Positions 1 to 10,500 of a DNA stretch of 40,621 nt are shown piece by piece. Positions within the stretch are counted from its first letter, which is position 1. Every line of letters starts with the position of its first letter. The position numbers and the translations under genes are program-made. The DNA is taken from the NCBI GenBank assembly GCA_016987375.1, contig PJRA01000077.1, forward strand, positions 1,018,383-1,059,003, given 5' to 3'. The stretch comes from Brachionus koreanus (taxonomy: Eukaryota; Rotifera; Eurotatoria; Ploima; Brachionidae). The notes beneath the pieces were generated by a model that saw only the letters and a program-made list of their open reading frames with translations, was not told the origin of the DNA and ran no database searches.

Positions 1-122
1 AAGTCCCATTTTAAAATTTTTTTTTTGCAATATTATAGCTAATTTTTAGTAGTTTTTAAATAAATATATAAATATATATATGTTCCCCTGATCATTTGAT
101 GATCGGGCAAGTTAACTTAACT

Positions 123-377
123 TTTCTCAATTTACTTATGCATCACCCGTTAAATGAGTTTAAAGAGATTAAACTTCTTCCTCATTCAGCATATAGCCCA
201 AGTCTTTTTTCTTCTGATTATCATTTTTTTGGCTCAATGGCTCATTTGCTTCTGATGATGACAAACCAAGACCAAGTTGAAAAAAAAAGATGTCGTGTGT
301 TGTTGTTTTTTTTTGTTCAAAATACCGTTAATGGTACAAGAGAGGAACTCACTGATACATTGTGGTTTAAATTTTGA
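123..377 (+). pseudogene. mariner-like transposase C-terminal relic
   Basis: The frame reads through LLPHSAYSPSLFSSDYHFF (about 171-230). This matches the C-terminal block of mariner transposases, whose consensus is of the type LPHPPYSPDLAPSDYHLF and contains the last catalytic aspartate (DD34D). The Asp of the SDYH block is still present, but the earlier catalytic blocks are absent upstream within the window. What follows is low-complexity and ends at a stop. This is a decayed fragment, not an active element. No terminal inverted repeats were recognised. The match to the block is by eye and the rest of the frame is not interpretable. Confidence 0.7.
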
Positions 378-629
378 AGATCAACTAGCTAATGCTTAAT
401 TTTTTTTTGAAAAAAAACGCTAAAATTTTTGTCTCGTTCTAATATAAATAAGAAGGTTAATATTTTTTTAACCAAATTTTCTTAATCTAGCAAAGATGAA
501 GGACAGGCAAAAAAGAAGAAGAGATAAACTGTAGTGTTAAGTTTTAAAGAACAATTTGACTGTGACACTTTTGTTGAGTCCGAGATAAGACCTAAATGAA
601 CACTAAAAAAACACACCAAACTATTCAAC

Positions 630-842
630 AGCTTGATTAGAGTCGTTCGTTTTAACGAACTTGAATGGAAGTCCTTAATTTGTACGTTTAAGGACTACCT
701 CAAAAGTTTTATATGCAAGCATATTATTGTAATTGCTTTACATAAAAAATCAACTACAATACCTGAAAAATACTATGACACGGTTATAGGTTCAAAGCCT
801 AAGCCAGGAAGGAAAAAAGGCTCAATATTGGCATATAATTAA
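630..842 (+). pseudogene. SWIM-finger (MULE-type) transposase C-terminal relic
   Basis: The frame contains CTFKDYLKSFICKHIIVIAL, then a basic tail with KPKPGRKKG before the stop. This resembles the C-terminal SWIM zinc finger (CxC..CxH) plus basic GR-P-K tail of Mutator/MULE-like transposases. One cysteine of the CxC pair is replaced (CTF rather than CTC), and no DDE core lies upstream, so this is a truncated relic. A similar tail occurs at 21282-21485, suggesting a family of such elements in this genome. The SWIM identification is by pattern. A host SWIM protein exon is possible but less likely, given the lack of other exons. Confidence 0.6.
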
Positions 843-983
843 AAATAATTAATTATTTTATTTTATTCTTATTTTTTGGTGCTAATTATAACGTTTTTGA
901 AATTTTATATTAAAAATTAATTTTTTTATGTATAAAGAAATTTTTTTTTGATACATAGGAAAATAATAAACACCAAGTAAAAT

Positions 984-1169
984 ATGTGCTTTATTCAAAA
1001 ATTTAATCAATATGAAATTAAAATGCCAAATAAAATAGAGAAAATTGAAGATTATGATCAAATTAAATTGATCATGCTCAGAAATCTTAATCAAAAACTA
1101 ATTTTAATAAGAGATGAGCAAAAATCGCATGATCTTACTCAGGATATCCAGGATGGGATATTGTCCTAA
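984..1169 (+). other. short open frame of unknown status
   Basis: A 61-codon frame with a moderately protein-like, charged composition (for example DYDQIKLIMLRNLNQKLI) lies between the SWIM relic and the piggyBac element. No domain, splice partner or poly(A) signal was recognised. In such AT-rich DNA a frame this long can occur by chance. It could equally be a fragment of a transposon or an exon of an unseen gene. Confidence 0.15.
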
Positions 1170-1454
1170 ACATTTTATTTGAAAATTAATTCATTTTCTA
1201 GATAATTCCTATCAAGATTTTTAGCTAATAAAAGTTATTTGATTTTTATGTAAAATTTGATTTTTATGTGATAAAATTCAAGTTTCAATTTTTTAAAAAG
1301 AGTCTAAGAACCCCTCGGACCTTCTAGTGTTAAGAATCCAGAGATTGTTCATTTAATGGTGAATCAATATAATTTGCTTTGGGTTTTAAGGGATCATACT
1401 CTCGCAGTACTTAAGTAACCTGGTCACAAAAACATAAACCATCATCATCATTAT

Positions 1455-2361
1455 CCCTTATCCGTCGAAAACTGGGTCAAAAATGACCCAGCACAACGTT
1501 GTTGACTTAAATGGGTCATTTTTGACCCAGGCAAATTTTTTTTTATTTTTATCGTTTTTTCAATTGACAAATCTTGTTTGAAATAAATTTACAGTAGCTT
1601 TACTTAACAAATCAAACAATTAATTTTAATTTAATTAATTTCTTATCCCTTTTTTAGAATCTTAAAAAAAACCGCTTTACTTTTCATCCTAAATATGTTG
1701 TTTATGATTGAAGGATTGTTTTCTAATTAACGAATTTCTCAGAAAAAAAATTTTCAATATAAATCAATTAAAAATTATTGATTCAACAAATTTAAAAAAA
1801 ATGAGTTTTTATGAATTTAATTTTATTAATTATTCACCTGAACTGAACAACGAATTCGAACAAATAAGTGATGATGAATTCGATTATGTTCAACCGCCAT
1901 TAGAAGGGTTGGTTTGTGGTTTCGAAACTTCGGAAAAAGAATCTACCGAAGAAAATGATCTAACTTCTAACGGTGAAATGCAGCATTAAATTCCTCGCTC
2001 AGCTACATTTACGCTAAATTCGGAAGATATAAATTCTTCTAATCATATTTATTTTGGGAAAGAAAAATGTTATAGATGGAGTTCTAATCCTCAATATTAT
2101 CCGAATGTTGAAAAAAAATGAATACTATTATTTGTAAAAATTTTATTTTAAATTAATTAACTTTTATCATTTTTTTATTTTTTTAAACTTGAATCATATT
2201 TTTTTAATAAAAGTATTTTAAAACACAATTATTTTTTTTTTCTGGGTCAAAAATGACCCATTTTCGTCTTCAGCGTAGTAAAAAATTGTATTTTGTAGCT
2301 GGGTCAAAAATGACCCATTTTCGTCAACAACGTTATTTTTTATATTTTCGACGGATAAGGG
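1455..2361 (+). mobile_element. 907-bp non-autonomous piggyBac-like element with perfect TIRs
   Basis: Perfect 17-bp terminal inverted repeats CCCTTATCCGTCGAAAA lie at 1455-1471 and, inverted, at 2345-2361. Both ends are flanked by TTAT (1451-1454 and 2362-2365). Subterminal inverted copies of AACGTTGTTGAC occur at 1495-1506 and 2323-2334. Four copies of the palindrome TGGGTCAAAAATGACCCA (or its inverse) sit at 1473-1490, 1512-1529, 2243-2260 and 2300-2317, two near each end. TIRs starting CCC and tetranucleotide duplications are the piggyBac hallmark; TTAA is the canonical target, so TTAT is atypical. The interior carries only a transposase N-terminal remnant (1801-2121), so the element is internally deleted and would need a transposase supplied in trans. 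Boundaries are seen directly in the sequence. Confidence 0.88.
1801..2121 (+). pseudogene. piggyBac-type transposase N-terminal remnant
   Basis: From ATG 1801 the frame gives an acidic stretch (EFEQISDDEFDYVQ). After an in-frame stop at 1987-1989 the same frame continues with FGKEKCYRWSSNPQYYPN and stops at 2119-2121. An acidic N-terminus followed by a G-K-x(n)-W-S motif is typical of the start of piggyBac transposases. The catalytic DDD core is missing entirely. It lies inside the TIR-bounded element at 1455-2361. The frame is also open upstream of ATG 1801, as far as about 1708, but ATG 1801 is the first in-frame ATG in that stretch. The family call rests on element structure plus this weak motif. 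Confidence 0.6.
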
Positions 2362-2365
2362 TTAT

Positions 2366-3555
2366 TTACTTTATGCAATTAATTTTTTCTCATAAAACAT
2401 TTAAAAATCATTTTTACTGATGATTTTTGATCATGATCATTTAACTTGATCAGATCATTGAATTAAAGAGCTAATAATCTCCAAAAATAAGATCAATAGA
2501 GGCCTCGAGAGTCAGCGAAAACATAGGCCTTTAAGTATAACACACACTCACATTGTGTTTGATTAAAAAAGCTAAATCTGTAAAATAATTTAATCAAAAT
2601 TTTCTGAAATTTTGCATTTTTAATTTTTCATAATTTTAGATTTTTGTTCATTATTTCAGAAAATTAAAAAGCTCTCTCAAACTTTTGGTAAACAAACTGA
2701 AAATAGAAAATTTTCTAAAATATTGCACAAAAAATCTAAAAATATGAAAATTTAAAAATGTAAAGATTTAAAATTATTTACATTCTGTCCCCATTCACCG
2801 AGTGAGGCGCGATATTTTCGACCAAGATTAAATTTTCTTACAAATAGAGTAATGAATCAAATTTAATAGCACATTATGGCACTATTATTTTTTTTTTTGT
2901 CTACTAAAATTTAGATTTAATCATGTATGAATATGCAAATTTTGAAATATTTGAAAATTTTTTTATTATTTTTAAAATTGTTGTTTATGTTGCTATATAG
3001 TCTGACCAAGATTATTTAACAGACCTTACACAAAATAACAAAACTAGAAACTATACCACAGGCTGACATCTTCAAATAAAAATTTAAAAAATTAAAAAAT
3101 AAAACTTCATTTTTAGTCTGAGCTTTGCTCAATTAATATGAGATTCAATTTTATAAAAAACTAAAAGGGCCTTTGTCGTAAATGACACTCGTATTTTTTT
3201 TACTATTGAAAGATACGATGCGGAATGGCGATCAAGACATTTCGAAGGCATAATTTTTATCTGAAAAAAGAGGCTGCAGTCTTATTCATGAGTTTTCATG
3301 GATTTTATGACGCACCTCAGAAAAACAATCAATTTAGAAAACAATTAAACTATTTTTAACTAAGAATAGGATCAAAATTTAAATTTTTTAAAACCACTGA
3401 ATCATTATTTAAACAAATGTTTGTCATTTTAAATTAGAATATAATCAAATTAAATGATGACGTTAGCAAGCTAAATTGCTTGAATAATTGAAAAATTTTG
3501 CTTTTTTGGATATTTAAATAGTGATAAAAACTTTGCTAAATGAAAATAAAAAAAA
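2366..3555. other. AT-rich intergenic, no gene recognised
   Basis: No convincing coding frame is visible. Homopolymer T runs dominate. A slightly GC-richer patch (about 3205-3320) and a TATA-like TATTTAAATAG (about 3511-3521) lie just upstream of the Gly/Tyr-rich gene and may be part of its promoter. Confidence 0.4.
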
Positions 3556-3711
3556 ATGAGTTTTTATAACTACGGATATCCAAATTACGGCTACGGAGGC
3601 TTTGGAGGATACAGCGGGTATCATGGCTACTATAATGGAGGACACAATAATTTTGGCCATCATTTCGGTCATCACAATAGATACCATCATTATCATGGAT
3701 ACTCTTCATAA
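3556..3711 (+). CDS. Gly/Tyr/His-rich 51-residue microprotein
   Basis: A 51-codon frame starts ATG at 3556 and stops TAA at 3709-3711. It begins MSFYNYGYPNYGYGGFGGY and continues with Gly-Tyr then His-rich motifs (GHHFGHHNRYHHYHGYSS at the end). Composition is extraordinarily biased to G, Y, H and N, and it uses GC-containing codons (GGC, GGA, TAC, CAT) in surrounding DNA that is nearly all A/T, which argues for selection on the protein. No signal peptide or cysteine is visible. A TATA-like box lies about 40 nt upstream and an AATAAA lies at about 3757-3762. Gly/Tyr-rich small proteins occur as cuticle, matrix or antimicrobial peptides in invertebrates, and His repeats can bind metals. A precise function cannot be assigned. 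Confidence 0.65.
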   Translation: MSFYNYGYPNYGYGGFGGYSGYHGYYNGGHNNFGHHFGHHNRYHHYHGYSS

Positions 3712-4253
3712 TTTTCTTTTACTTCAATTTTATTTTAGTTGTTTAGTAAAAATTGAATAAAAAAGACATTAAAATTTTAGAAAAATTTTTATTTTGGTAA
3801 TGCTGTTAAAAGGCTATTCAAAGGTTAATAGAGGTTAACAAAATAACAATAAATTTTAAGTCATAAACCCAGTTGTTTTTTGATTGATAACTGGCAGAAG
3901 AATTGTATTTTCTTTTGTTGATAGTTCTTTTTGAGAAGATATTTTTGTGTCATCTAAAAAAAAAAGATTATCTATCTAATAACTCCAAACGTTTTTTAAT
4001 TTGTTTTATTCTTTATGTTACTTAATATTTTGTTTTTTTTTTTAATTCATCCATCCTAAATCTTAATTTATTAATAAATATTATTAATCCGGTCATCAAG
4101 AACACAAATAGTAGCTTTTGACAACCATCAATAGCATGAATATTTTTACTTGTTTAATCTAATGATTCAATAAACTATGTTAATTCTAATAATTTAAGCA
4201 AATATTAATTTTATTAGGTCAAAATGAAAATTTATCTTTTAAAGTGGTAAAAA

Positions 4254-4675
4254 AAGCATTTATTTATAAAAATTCAAAAAAAGATAAATTCAATATGAAT
4301 TATTTTAGAATATTCAATCATTTGATGGATTTCCTGTTTATCTTTTCTAAAATATTGAATTATCTTTAAAAATAAAAAAAATATTTATGATAAATTGTTT
4401 ATCTGAATCCAAAAGAATAATTAGATTAAGGAAATCAAATGTTTAATTATTAGGAAATTTTATAAATTAAAGTAATGGTTTAAGTTTTAACTATCTTTTC
4501 TAAAAATAAAAAAAGGATTTTTTTTTTAAAAATTTATAGAAATTAAAAATACATTTGTATTCAATATTTTGTCAAAGATAAATAGGAAATCTATGAAATG
4601 ATTGAATATACTAAAATTATGCATAATGAATTTTATCTTTTTTGGAATTTTTGTAAATAAATTCTTTTGCTGTTA
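4254..4675. mobile_element. foldback element with ~110-bp imperfect inverted arms
   Basis: The left arm (about 4255-4370) and the reverse complement of the right arm (about 4562-4672) align over about 110 bp at roughly 80% identity. Shared blocks include TATTCAATCATTT, GATTTCCT, TTTATCTTT and AAAATATTGAAT. The arms are separated by about 190 bp of AT-rich loop with no coding frame. The structure is that of a foldback or long-TIR MITE. Element ends and a target duplication could not be fixed. If transcribed it would form a long imperfect hairpin. Confidence 0.6.
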
Positions 4676-4934
4676 GGGTTTTTTTTTTATTCAAAATTTT
4701 ATTAAAAAATGTTAAGGGAAAAAAAAACTTGCCAATTATAAAATAAATTATCTTTTAAAATTTTTATCTTAATATACTTTTGACAATTTAATAAAAAGAA
4801 AAAATTTAATTTAAAATTCAAATTTTTAGATAAATTATTTTATTTATTTAGTTTTGATAAATTTAACCAGATTTATTCAAGTCAATTTAAATCGAATATA
4901 ACTAAAAAAAAACTTGTCCAGGTTTAAGCATTTA

Positions 4935-5201
4935 TTAAAATACGATAGGTTTTTGTAAATGATAAATTGAAAATTTACTTCTGCTTTGATAGTATTGCTT
5001 GTATATTTCATTTGGTAGTAGTGATCTATAGGCTGATTTAAGCTGATCATATTGCATATTATGTTTCGCGTTTTTTAAACGTAAATCATTGTTATTTGAA
5101 GTCTCACAAAATCGGATAAAATTTTCTTCACTTAAATAATTAAAAAAAAATGACCATACTGTAAAATTAAAAATATTCTCTTTTACCTGGTTTTTAGACA
5201 T
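4935..5201 (-). CDS. hypothetical 88-residue protein
   Basis: An open frame runs from ATG 5201 to a stop at 4935. The first half is Asn/Phe-rich; the second has a more protein-like pattern (MQYDQLKSAYRSLLPNEIYK) followed by a basic, Tyr-rich tail. No known family was recognised. A short GT..AG stretch near the start (about 28 nt) was considered as an intron but is too short and would shift the frame. It lies downstream of, and on the same strand as, the unrecognised exons at 5365-6590, and could be a separate small gene or a terminal exon. Coding status is moderately likely from codon character only. Confidence 0.4.
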   Translation of the reverse strand: MSKNQVKENIFNFTVWSFFFNYLSEENFIRFCETSNNNDLRLKNAKHNMQYDQLKSAYRSLLPNEIYKQYYQSRSKFSIYHLQKPIVF

Positions 5202-5364
5202 TTTTTCTCACTAGTTTTGTTAATTTTTTCACATGACTTGGAATTATGTGCATGATTTTTTTTTTTGAACGAAACCAAAGTCTAATTACATTTATATTTA
5301 AAACTTCAAGTTATTTAAGTGGGGTTTTTAGGTTAAATATTAAAAGATTACATGAGATTTCTTG

Positions 5365-6590
5365 TTAAATTTTTTAAATTCTTCGGATATTTCGACAGCT
5401 ATTACTTCAAGAAGCTTTTCGAGTTCTTTAAGGCTTTTACAGTTTTTTCTAATATCAAAATTGTACTGATTGATCAATAAGTTGTTTAGTTCAAAGTCGA
5501 TGATTATCTAAAATTTAATTTCATTAAATGAGAACTCATATATTCTTGGACTTACGTCTCGGTTGTTTATTCTACAACGTCTAATTTCATACAAAGACTT
5601 GAGCACCAAACGCTGCTGGTCAAACAAACTTCCGTAATTTTTTTTCCCGCTTGAGTATGCTTTAAAATCGTTTGGTTTGATTACCAAACGAACTGTGCCA
5701 TCTTCATTTGAGCAAGAGCCGTTTCGGTTCAAATTTGGACTTTCTTTGTTGTTTGAATTTATCTTATCTTCAGACGTCGGATATTTGAATTCTGTAACTA
5801 AGTTAAAAAAATTAGTTTTTCTTTATTTGAATAATTTATTGCTTAAAATTTTTAAATTCAAAAATATATTCAGCAGTTCAAATCAAATTCAAATTTAGGT
5901 GACCAAAATTTAAAATGTGAATGGTACGTGAAAAAATAATAAAATTTTAAAAATTCTAATGACCAATTTTCAGGTTTATAATATTTTTTTGCATAAAAAG
6001 CTTTGCAATTTACCTCAATCCACAATATCAACAATAATTAGTAAAAAAAGCAATGATATCATGATACTGATCATGATACTTCAAGTGAAATGAATCAATT
6101 GTTTAAATTAGAAAATTCAATTCATCAAAATAAAATTGTTAAACAAACTTTAATCAATGATTTTTTTGAAATTTAATTAAATTTTTGTTTTTTTTATCCG
6201 TTACCATATTGTTTTTTTAAATTTTAATCTTAAATATTTTTTTTGTAATTTTTAGTCAATAAAAGTTTAAAAAAAATAACTAAAATCATTTTGAATTTTT
6301 TATTTTTTTCCCATCCTTATACATGTAAATTTAATATAACGATATTTGATATAACGATTGTCATTTTTCAAAACCGAGCCAATCGTTATACCAAGACTCA
6401 ACTGTATTACACAAGTATATTGACGCTTGTCGGTCTCTTTTAAATATTCCTTTTCACCATTTATGCAGTCAAAAACATTTGTATCTAACAAATTGGTAGA
6501 TGGTTCAAATTCAAAACTTTGAAAAAGCTCAATTTCACTACCCACTTTTTCGAATAACTGAGCATTTTGGAACAAAAAGCCAAAGTCACA
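5365..6590 (-). CDS. unrecognised multi-exon gene, 5' end missing
   Basis: Three exon-like blocks on the minus strand are in compatible phase. Block 1 (about 6588 down to 6350-6415) includes CDFGFLFQNAQLFEK and ends near KETDKRQY. Block 2 (about 5803 down to 5565) follows a TTACAG acceptor and includes VRLVIKPNDFKAY and QQRLVLKSLYEIRRCRINNRD. Block 3 (about 5515 down to 5365) is IIIDFELNNLLINQYNFDIR to a stop after NKKSHVIF. The intron between blocks 2 and 3 is about 48 nt with GTAAGT..TTTTAG ends, which is convincing. The junction from block 1 to block 2 is uncertain because a pogo-like transposon end lies at the expected donor (6300-6410). An in-frame stop lies above block 1 and no ATG is available, so a 5' exon is missing. 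The predicted protein is charged, helix-prone at the C-terminus, and of no recognised family. Confidence 0.45.
6300..6410 (-). mobile_element. pogo/Tigger-like terminal repeat, one end only
   Basis: On the minus strand, TA then CAGTTGAGTCTTGGTATAACG begins at about 6408. It is followed by further TATAACG/CGTTATAT units at about 6370-6335. Repeated TATAACGA-type blocks after a CAGT start, with a TA target, are typical of pogo/Tigger-like element termini in invertebrates. No matching opposite end was found in this window, so it may be a solo or truncated end. It overlaps the 3' edge of the block-1 exon of the unrecognised gene. Confidence 0.4.
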
Positions 6591-6836
6591 ATTTTGAGAA
6601 ACTGCTATTCAAAAGAGGACTTACAATTAAAAAAATAATTATAGGTTACTATAACATAACTAGAGGATGCTTCAACAGAGAGTATAATTTACATATAAAA
6701 AAATATTTTTTTACTTTTTTTACTTTTTATTCAGTTATCAATGATTTATTTAAATATTATTAGAGCTATAGCGGGATTACGTAAGTCTTCCTGCTTTGTC
6801 AGTTTAGTTAAACTAAACTTGACCGTAGAATATTAA

Positions 6837-6837
6837 C

Positions 6838-6869
<32 letters not shown>
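6837..6869. repeat. (ATT)n microsatellite
   Basis: Roughly ten uninterrupted ATT units in AT-rich intergenic DNA. Confidence 0.95.
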
Positions 6870-7039
6870 GAGCTTGTTTCTAACAATTTATAATTCAATT
6901 TCAGGAACTCTGATTTACAAAAAATAATTTTCAACTCTAAGATAAATTAAAAATTAATTTCTTTTCTATAAGTTTTTTCCTTAATTGAATGTCTATCTAA
7001 CTGTAATTATTATTAGAAATAGAAAAAAATATTTTTTAT

Positions 7040-7120
7040 TTATTTTATTAAAAATATACTTTAGGGCGGGCCCTAGGTTCGTCCGAATGGCTTACGCTTC
7101 GTTTAAACCCAATTGTTACA
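7040..7120 (-). repeat. dispersed structured repeat, copy A
   Basis: It shares with 28780-28861 a block containing GTCCGAATGGCTT and TTCGTTTAAACCCAATTGTT, plus the flanking ATTAAAAATATA upstream. Read on the minus strand, the block contains a small hairpin with a GNRA-type tetraloop (GC-GTAA-GC here, GGC-GCAA-GCC in the other copy) and ends in an A-rich tract. This suggests the 3' end of a SINE or LINE. It is much more GC-rich than its surroundings. Exact limits are uncertain. Confidence 0.6.
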
Positions 7121-7446
7121 AGAAATTAATAAAAAAAAAATAAAAATTTTTAAAAGAGGAGTTGGTTGAATAAATAAAATATAAAAATATGCATATTCTG
7201 GTTGATAAGGGTTGAAAATATCTAAACTATGAATTTTTCCTTTTTTTATTAACTTGATGATTAAATAATTGATTCAAATGTCTTTGATGATGGAAATGCT
7301 TAGATAAACATAATTTCCTTTTTTGTTTTAATTTAATAACAATTGAATAGATTTTACACTAATTAAACAAAATTAAAACAAGCTCAATTTTTAAAATAAA
7401 TGATCATTTAATATAAGTAGAATTTTTTTGAAAATTTATTTTAGTC

Positions 7447-7530
7447 ATGAGCAATCAGAAATTTAACATTTCAATTGATTTTAAAAATGTTGAAAAACTA
7501 TTCAAACAATCAGAGATAAAAGCAATTTAA
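7447..7530 (+). CDS. possible 27-residue microprotein or exon
   Basis: ATG at 7447 follows a TTTATTTTAGTC tract. The frame gives MSNQKFNISIDFKNVEKLFK and a few more residues to TAA 7528-7530. The tract is a good 3' splice-site-like sequence immediately before the ATG. Similarity to anything known was not recognised. It lies just past the 3' end of the minus-strand ankyrin gene, so the two would be convergent. It could be chance. Confidence 0.2.
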   Translation: MSNQKFNISIDFKNVEKLFKQSEIKAI

Positions 7531-7546
7531 GAATCTAAATTTTTTT

Positions 7547-10500
7547 TTATGAAAACATAATTAATATCAAATAATTACTTTTTAAACTGCTTCTTTCAGG
7601 AGAAGATGAGTTATCAGGTAAATCCAAAGCGTTTTTTTTCAATTTGGTTGTAATTTTTTCATTTATTTTATTTTTTTTATTGTTTTTGACAACCATTTGT
7701 TTTCTTCTGCTTCTGTCAATGATATCAGGCAAATTAGTGTGTTTGCAATTAGATAAATCTTTTCTGTTATTTTCGTAAAAATCATCATTTTGATCGTAAT
7801 CATTTTCATCATTGACTTCATCATTAATATTAGGTTTCAGAATTATTTTTCTATCATTTAAATTGTAATCTTTAAAATCATTTAAATCCTCTCTGAATTT
7901 GCTAATTTTTTTGGACGATCTATCAAAAACTTTGAAATTTTTTCCATCCCCATTGCCATTATCTGAGTTGCATTCAACTTCTCTCTTCGTATTAATTGAT
8001 TTTAATTTGATACGATTTACTTTAGATGTAGGACTCTTCTTATCGTTCACTGATTCATCAATGTAAATTTCGGCATTTTTTTTCTCAAAATTTTTTATAT
8101 TAGCTTCGATATTTTCATCATCTAGATCTTTAGTTACAAGTGATTCACTTTTATTTTTAATGTTATTCTCATCTAAATCAGTTAGATCAGCATCAGCGTC
8201 ACTATCAGCATAATCCAGACTTTTGTTATTTTCTTTATTTATAACTAAATTGATATTATTCTCATTTTCGTTTGATTTTTTCAATTTTTTGTCATAGACC
8301 CCAGTCAATACATCAATTTTTTTCTTAGTCTTTTCATTTCTTTTTTCTTGTGCCTCCTGCAGTCGTTTCTTTCTATTTTCTTTGACTGTCTCAATTTTAT
8401 TGCTTTTGAAATTTGTCTGAAAAATAGTCTTTTCCGAATTATAAATGGGTACAACATTGTCATCTCTTCTCTTTGAATTTTCCACTTTTCTTTCATTTTT
8501 GCTTGGCTTAGATATTGTATTTTTTTGTGTCTGACTTAGAGTATGATCAAGATCATTTTTGTTCTTTTGATCAGATTTAACTTGTTTATTCGTGTTGATT
8601 ATTTGATTTTTATTAGGCTTTTTGGCTTCCTTTTCGGTATCCAAATCATTTTCATTATAGACTAGAATATTTTTTTCATTTTCAATGATATTTTTAAAAT
8701 TTTTTTTAATATCGTCTGAATTTTTCTCAGCCACTTCGTTGCCAATAAGACCACCGATGGATTTAAGATATTTGGCAACTTCTTTGGCGTTTTTCAATAC
8801 TGCAATGTCGTATGGGGTCATAAAAGAATTCTTTTTTAGAATAAAAATTTTAGATAAAAAATTGAACTTGTTTAAAATGTGACTAACCGAAGATGTTTTC
8901 ATAAGGCAGTTAACTTCGATTCCGTCAGCGATCAATCGTTTGCATAGTTTCAAATCGTTGTCAGCTGCAGCTAGATGTAGCAGTGTGCGACCATCGTAGA
9001 TATTAGATGACTTAGAGGCTTTTTTATTTTTAATTACGCCCATTAAATAGTAAACACATTCTTAATTTTAAATTTTTTATTAGCAAATAAAATAAATAAT
9101 TTTAAAATTTTGAAATAACTTCTTTAACTATTGATTAACTAAATTTTGTTAAGGCAAATATTCATGTTGATTCCTGAATGATTTTGCAAACAATTAATAA
9201 ATTTTTGCATAAATTAATGAACTTTTTTTATTTTCACTATTTCAAAAATTGATTTTAAAATTTTTTAATAAAGTGACATTAAGAATTAATTCTATTTTTT
9301 TAGTATTTAACAGCAAATCTCTTTAATTAGTTTTTTTTCTCATAAAAATTTCAAGAATCATCAAAATCAATTTTGAAAAAAAGCTCATAAATTAAATAGG
9401 ATATATTCTTACAATAAACTTACGCTAAATCTATAAAAAGAAAAGAAATAAATTTAAATTTCTTTAAGAAAAGGAATTTTATTTAAAGAATAAAAATAAG
9501 TGGAATTACAGACATTTATTTATCTATATGTTTTTTTTTAATTTTTTTTTTCAACTTTTCATCTCAAAGTCAGGGTTTGATTTAAAAAAAAAACAAATCA
9601 GAATTCAAAGAAAAAATTTTGATCAAATTTTTTACTTTGCCAAATCAAAAAAAAAACTAATTTATTAAAATAAAAACAAAAAAAAGAAATTGAAACAATT
9701 TAAGTAATCAATAATGTCCAACATTTTCAAGATATTTTATAATGAAAATTCACTTAAATAAAAAAAAATTTCTAATTCAAATAGACTTTTGAAAATTTTG
9801 TCTTTAACTACTTATCAAAAATGCATCAGTTGGCTCAAATATTTTTTTAACTAAATAAAGTCTGATTTTTAAATCGCATGTACATTGTTAAATAATAGCT
9901 TAGCAACAATTTTTATTTATTTAGATTTTTTAAGAAAAAAACCCACGCACCTCAGATTGGATTTAAAGTCTTTATTTTCAATTCATTATCATAAGATAAA
10001 GTGATTAAAAAATTGGTGTACCACTGGATACCACTGGACTTGGTGTTTGCCCTCTTGAAAAAAAATTTTTTTTTCTAAATTTTGACTTTTTTTTTATGCT
10101 AAATTCTTTAATCTATCGAATTTTTATATTTCAAAATTTTTTAAATTTTGCCTTTTTTAAATAGCCATCAAAGGGGCCAACATTTGCAAATAAGTTAATA
10201 AGAATTTTGTAAATTTTTTTGTTAGTGGTGGTCCAGTTGCCGCAAAAATTGATATAAAATTGATATAAGCCAAAAAGTGAATATGTCAACTTACCCATTT
10301 GTTTGTTGTAGTAGGCTTCATGGATAGGAAAGTCTCCTCGGCGATTTCTTAGCCAAATGTCAGAATTGTGTCGACAAAGAACTTTTAGGCATTTAAGCTG
10401 ACCCTTTGCAGCAGCACAGTGATAAGCCCTTTTATTCAGTTAACAATTAATTGCATAATTAAATAAAATTAGGCTCTTACGTTCTTCCTTTGCAATCTTG

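Noticed and set aside
5160..5187. 28-nt GT..AG stretch in the 4935-5201 frame as an intron
   Set aside because: Too short for splicing and shifts the frame.
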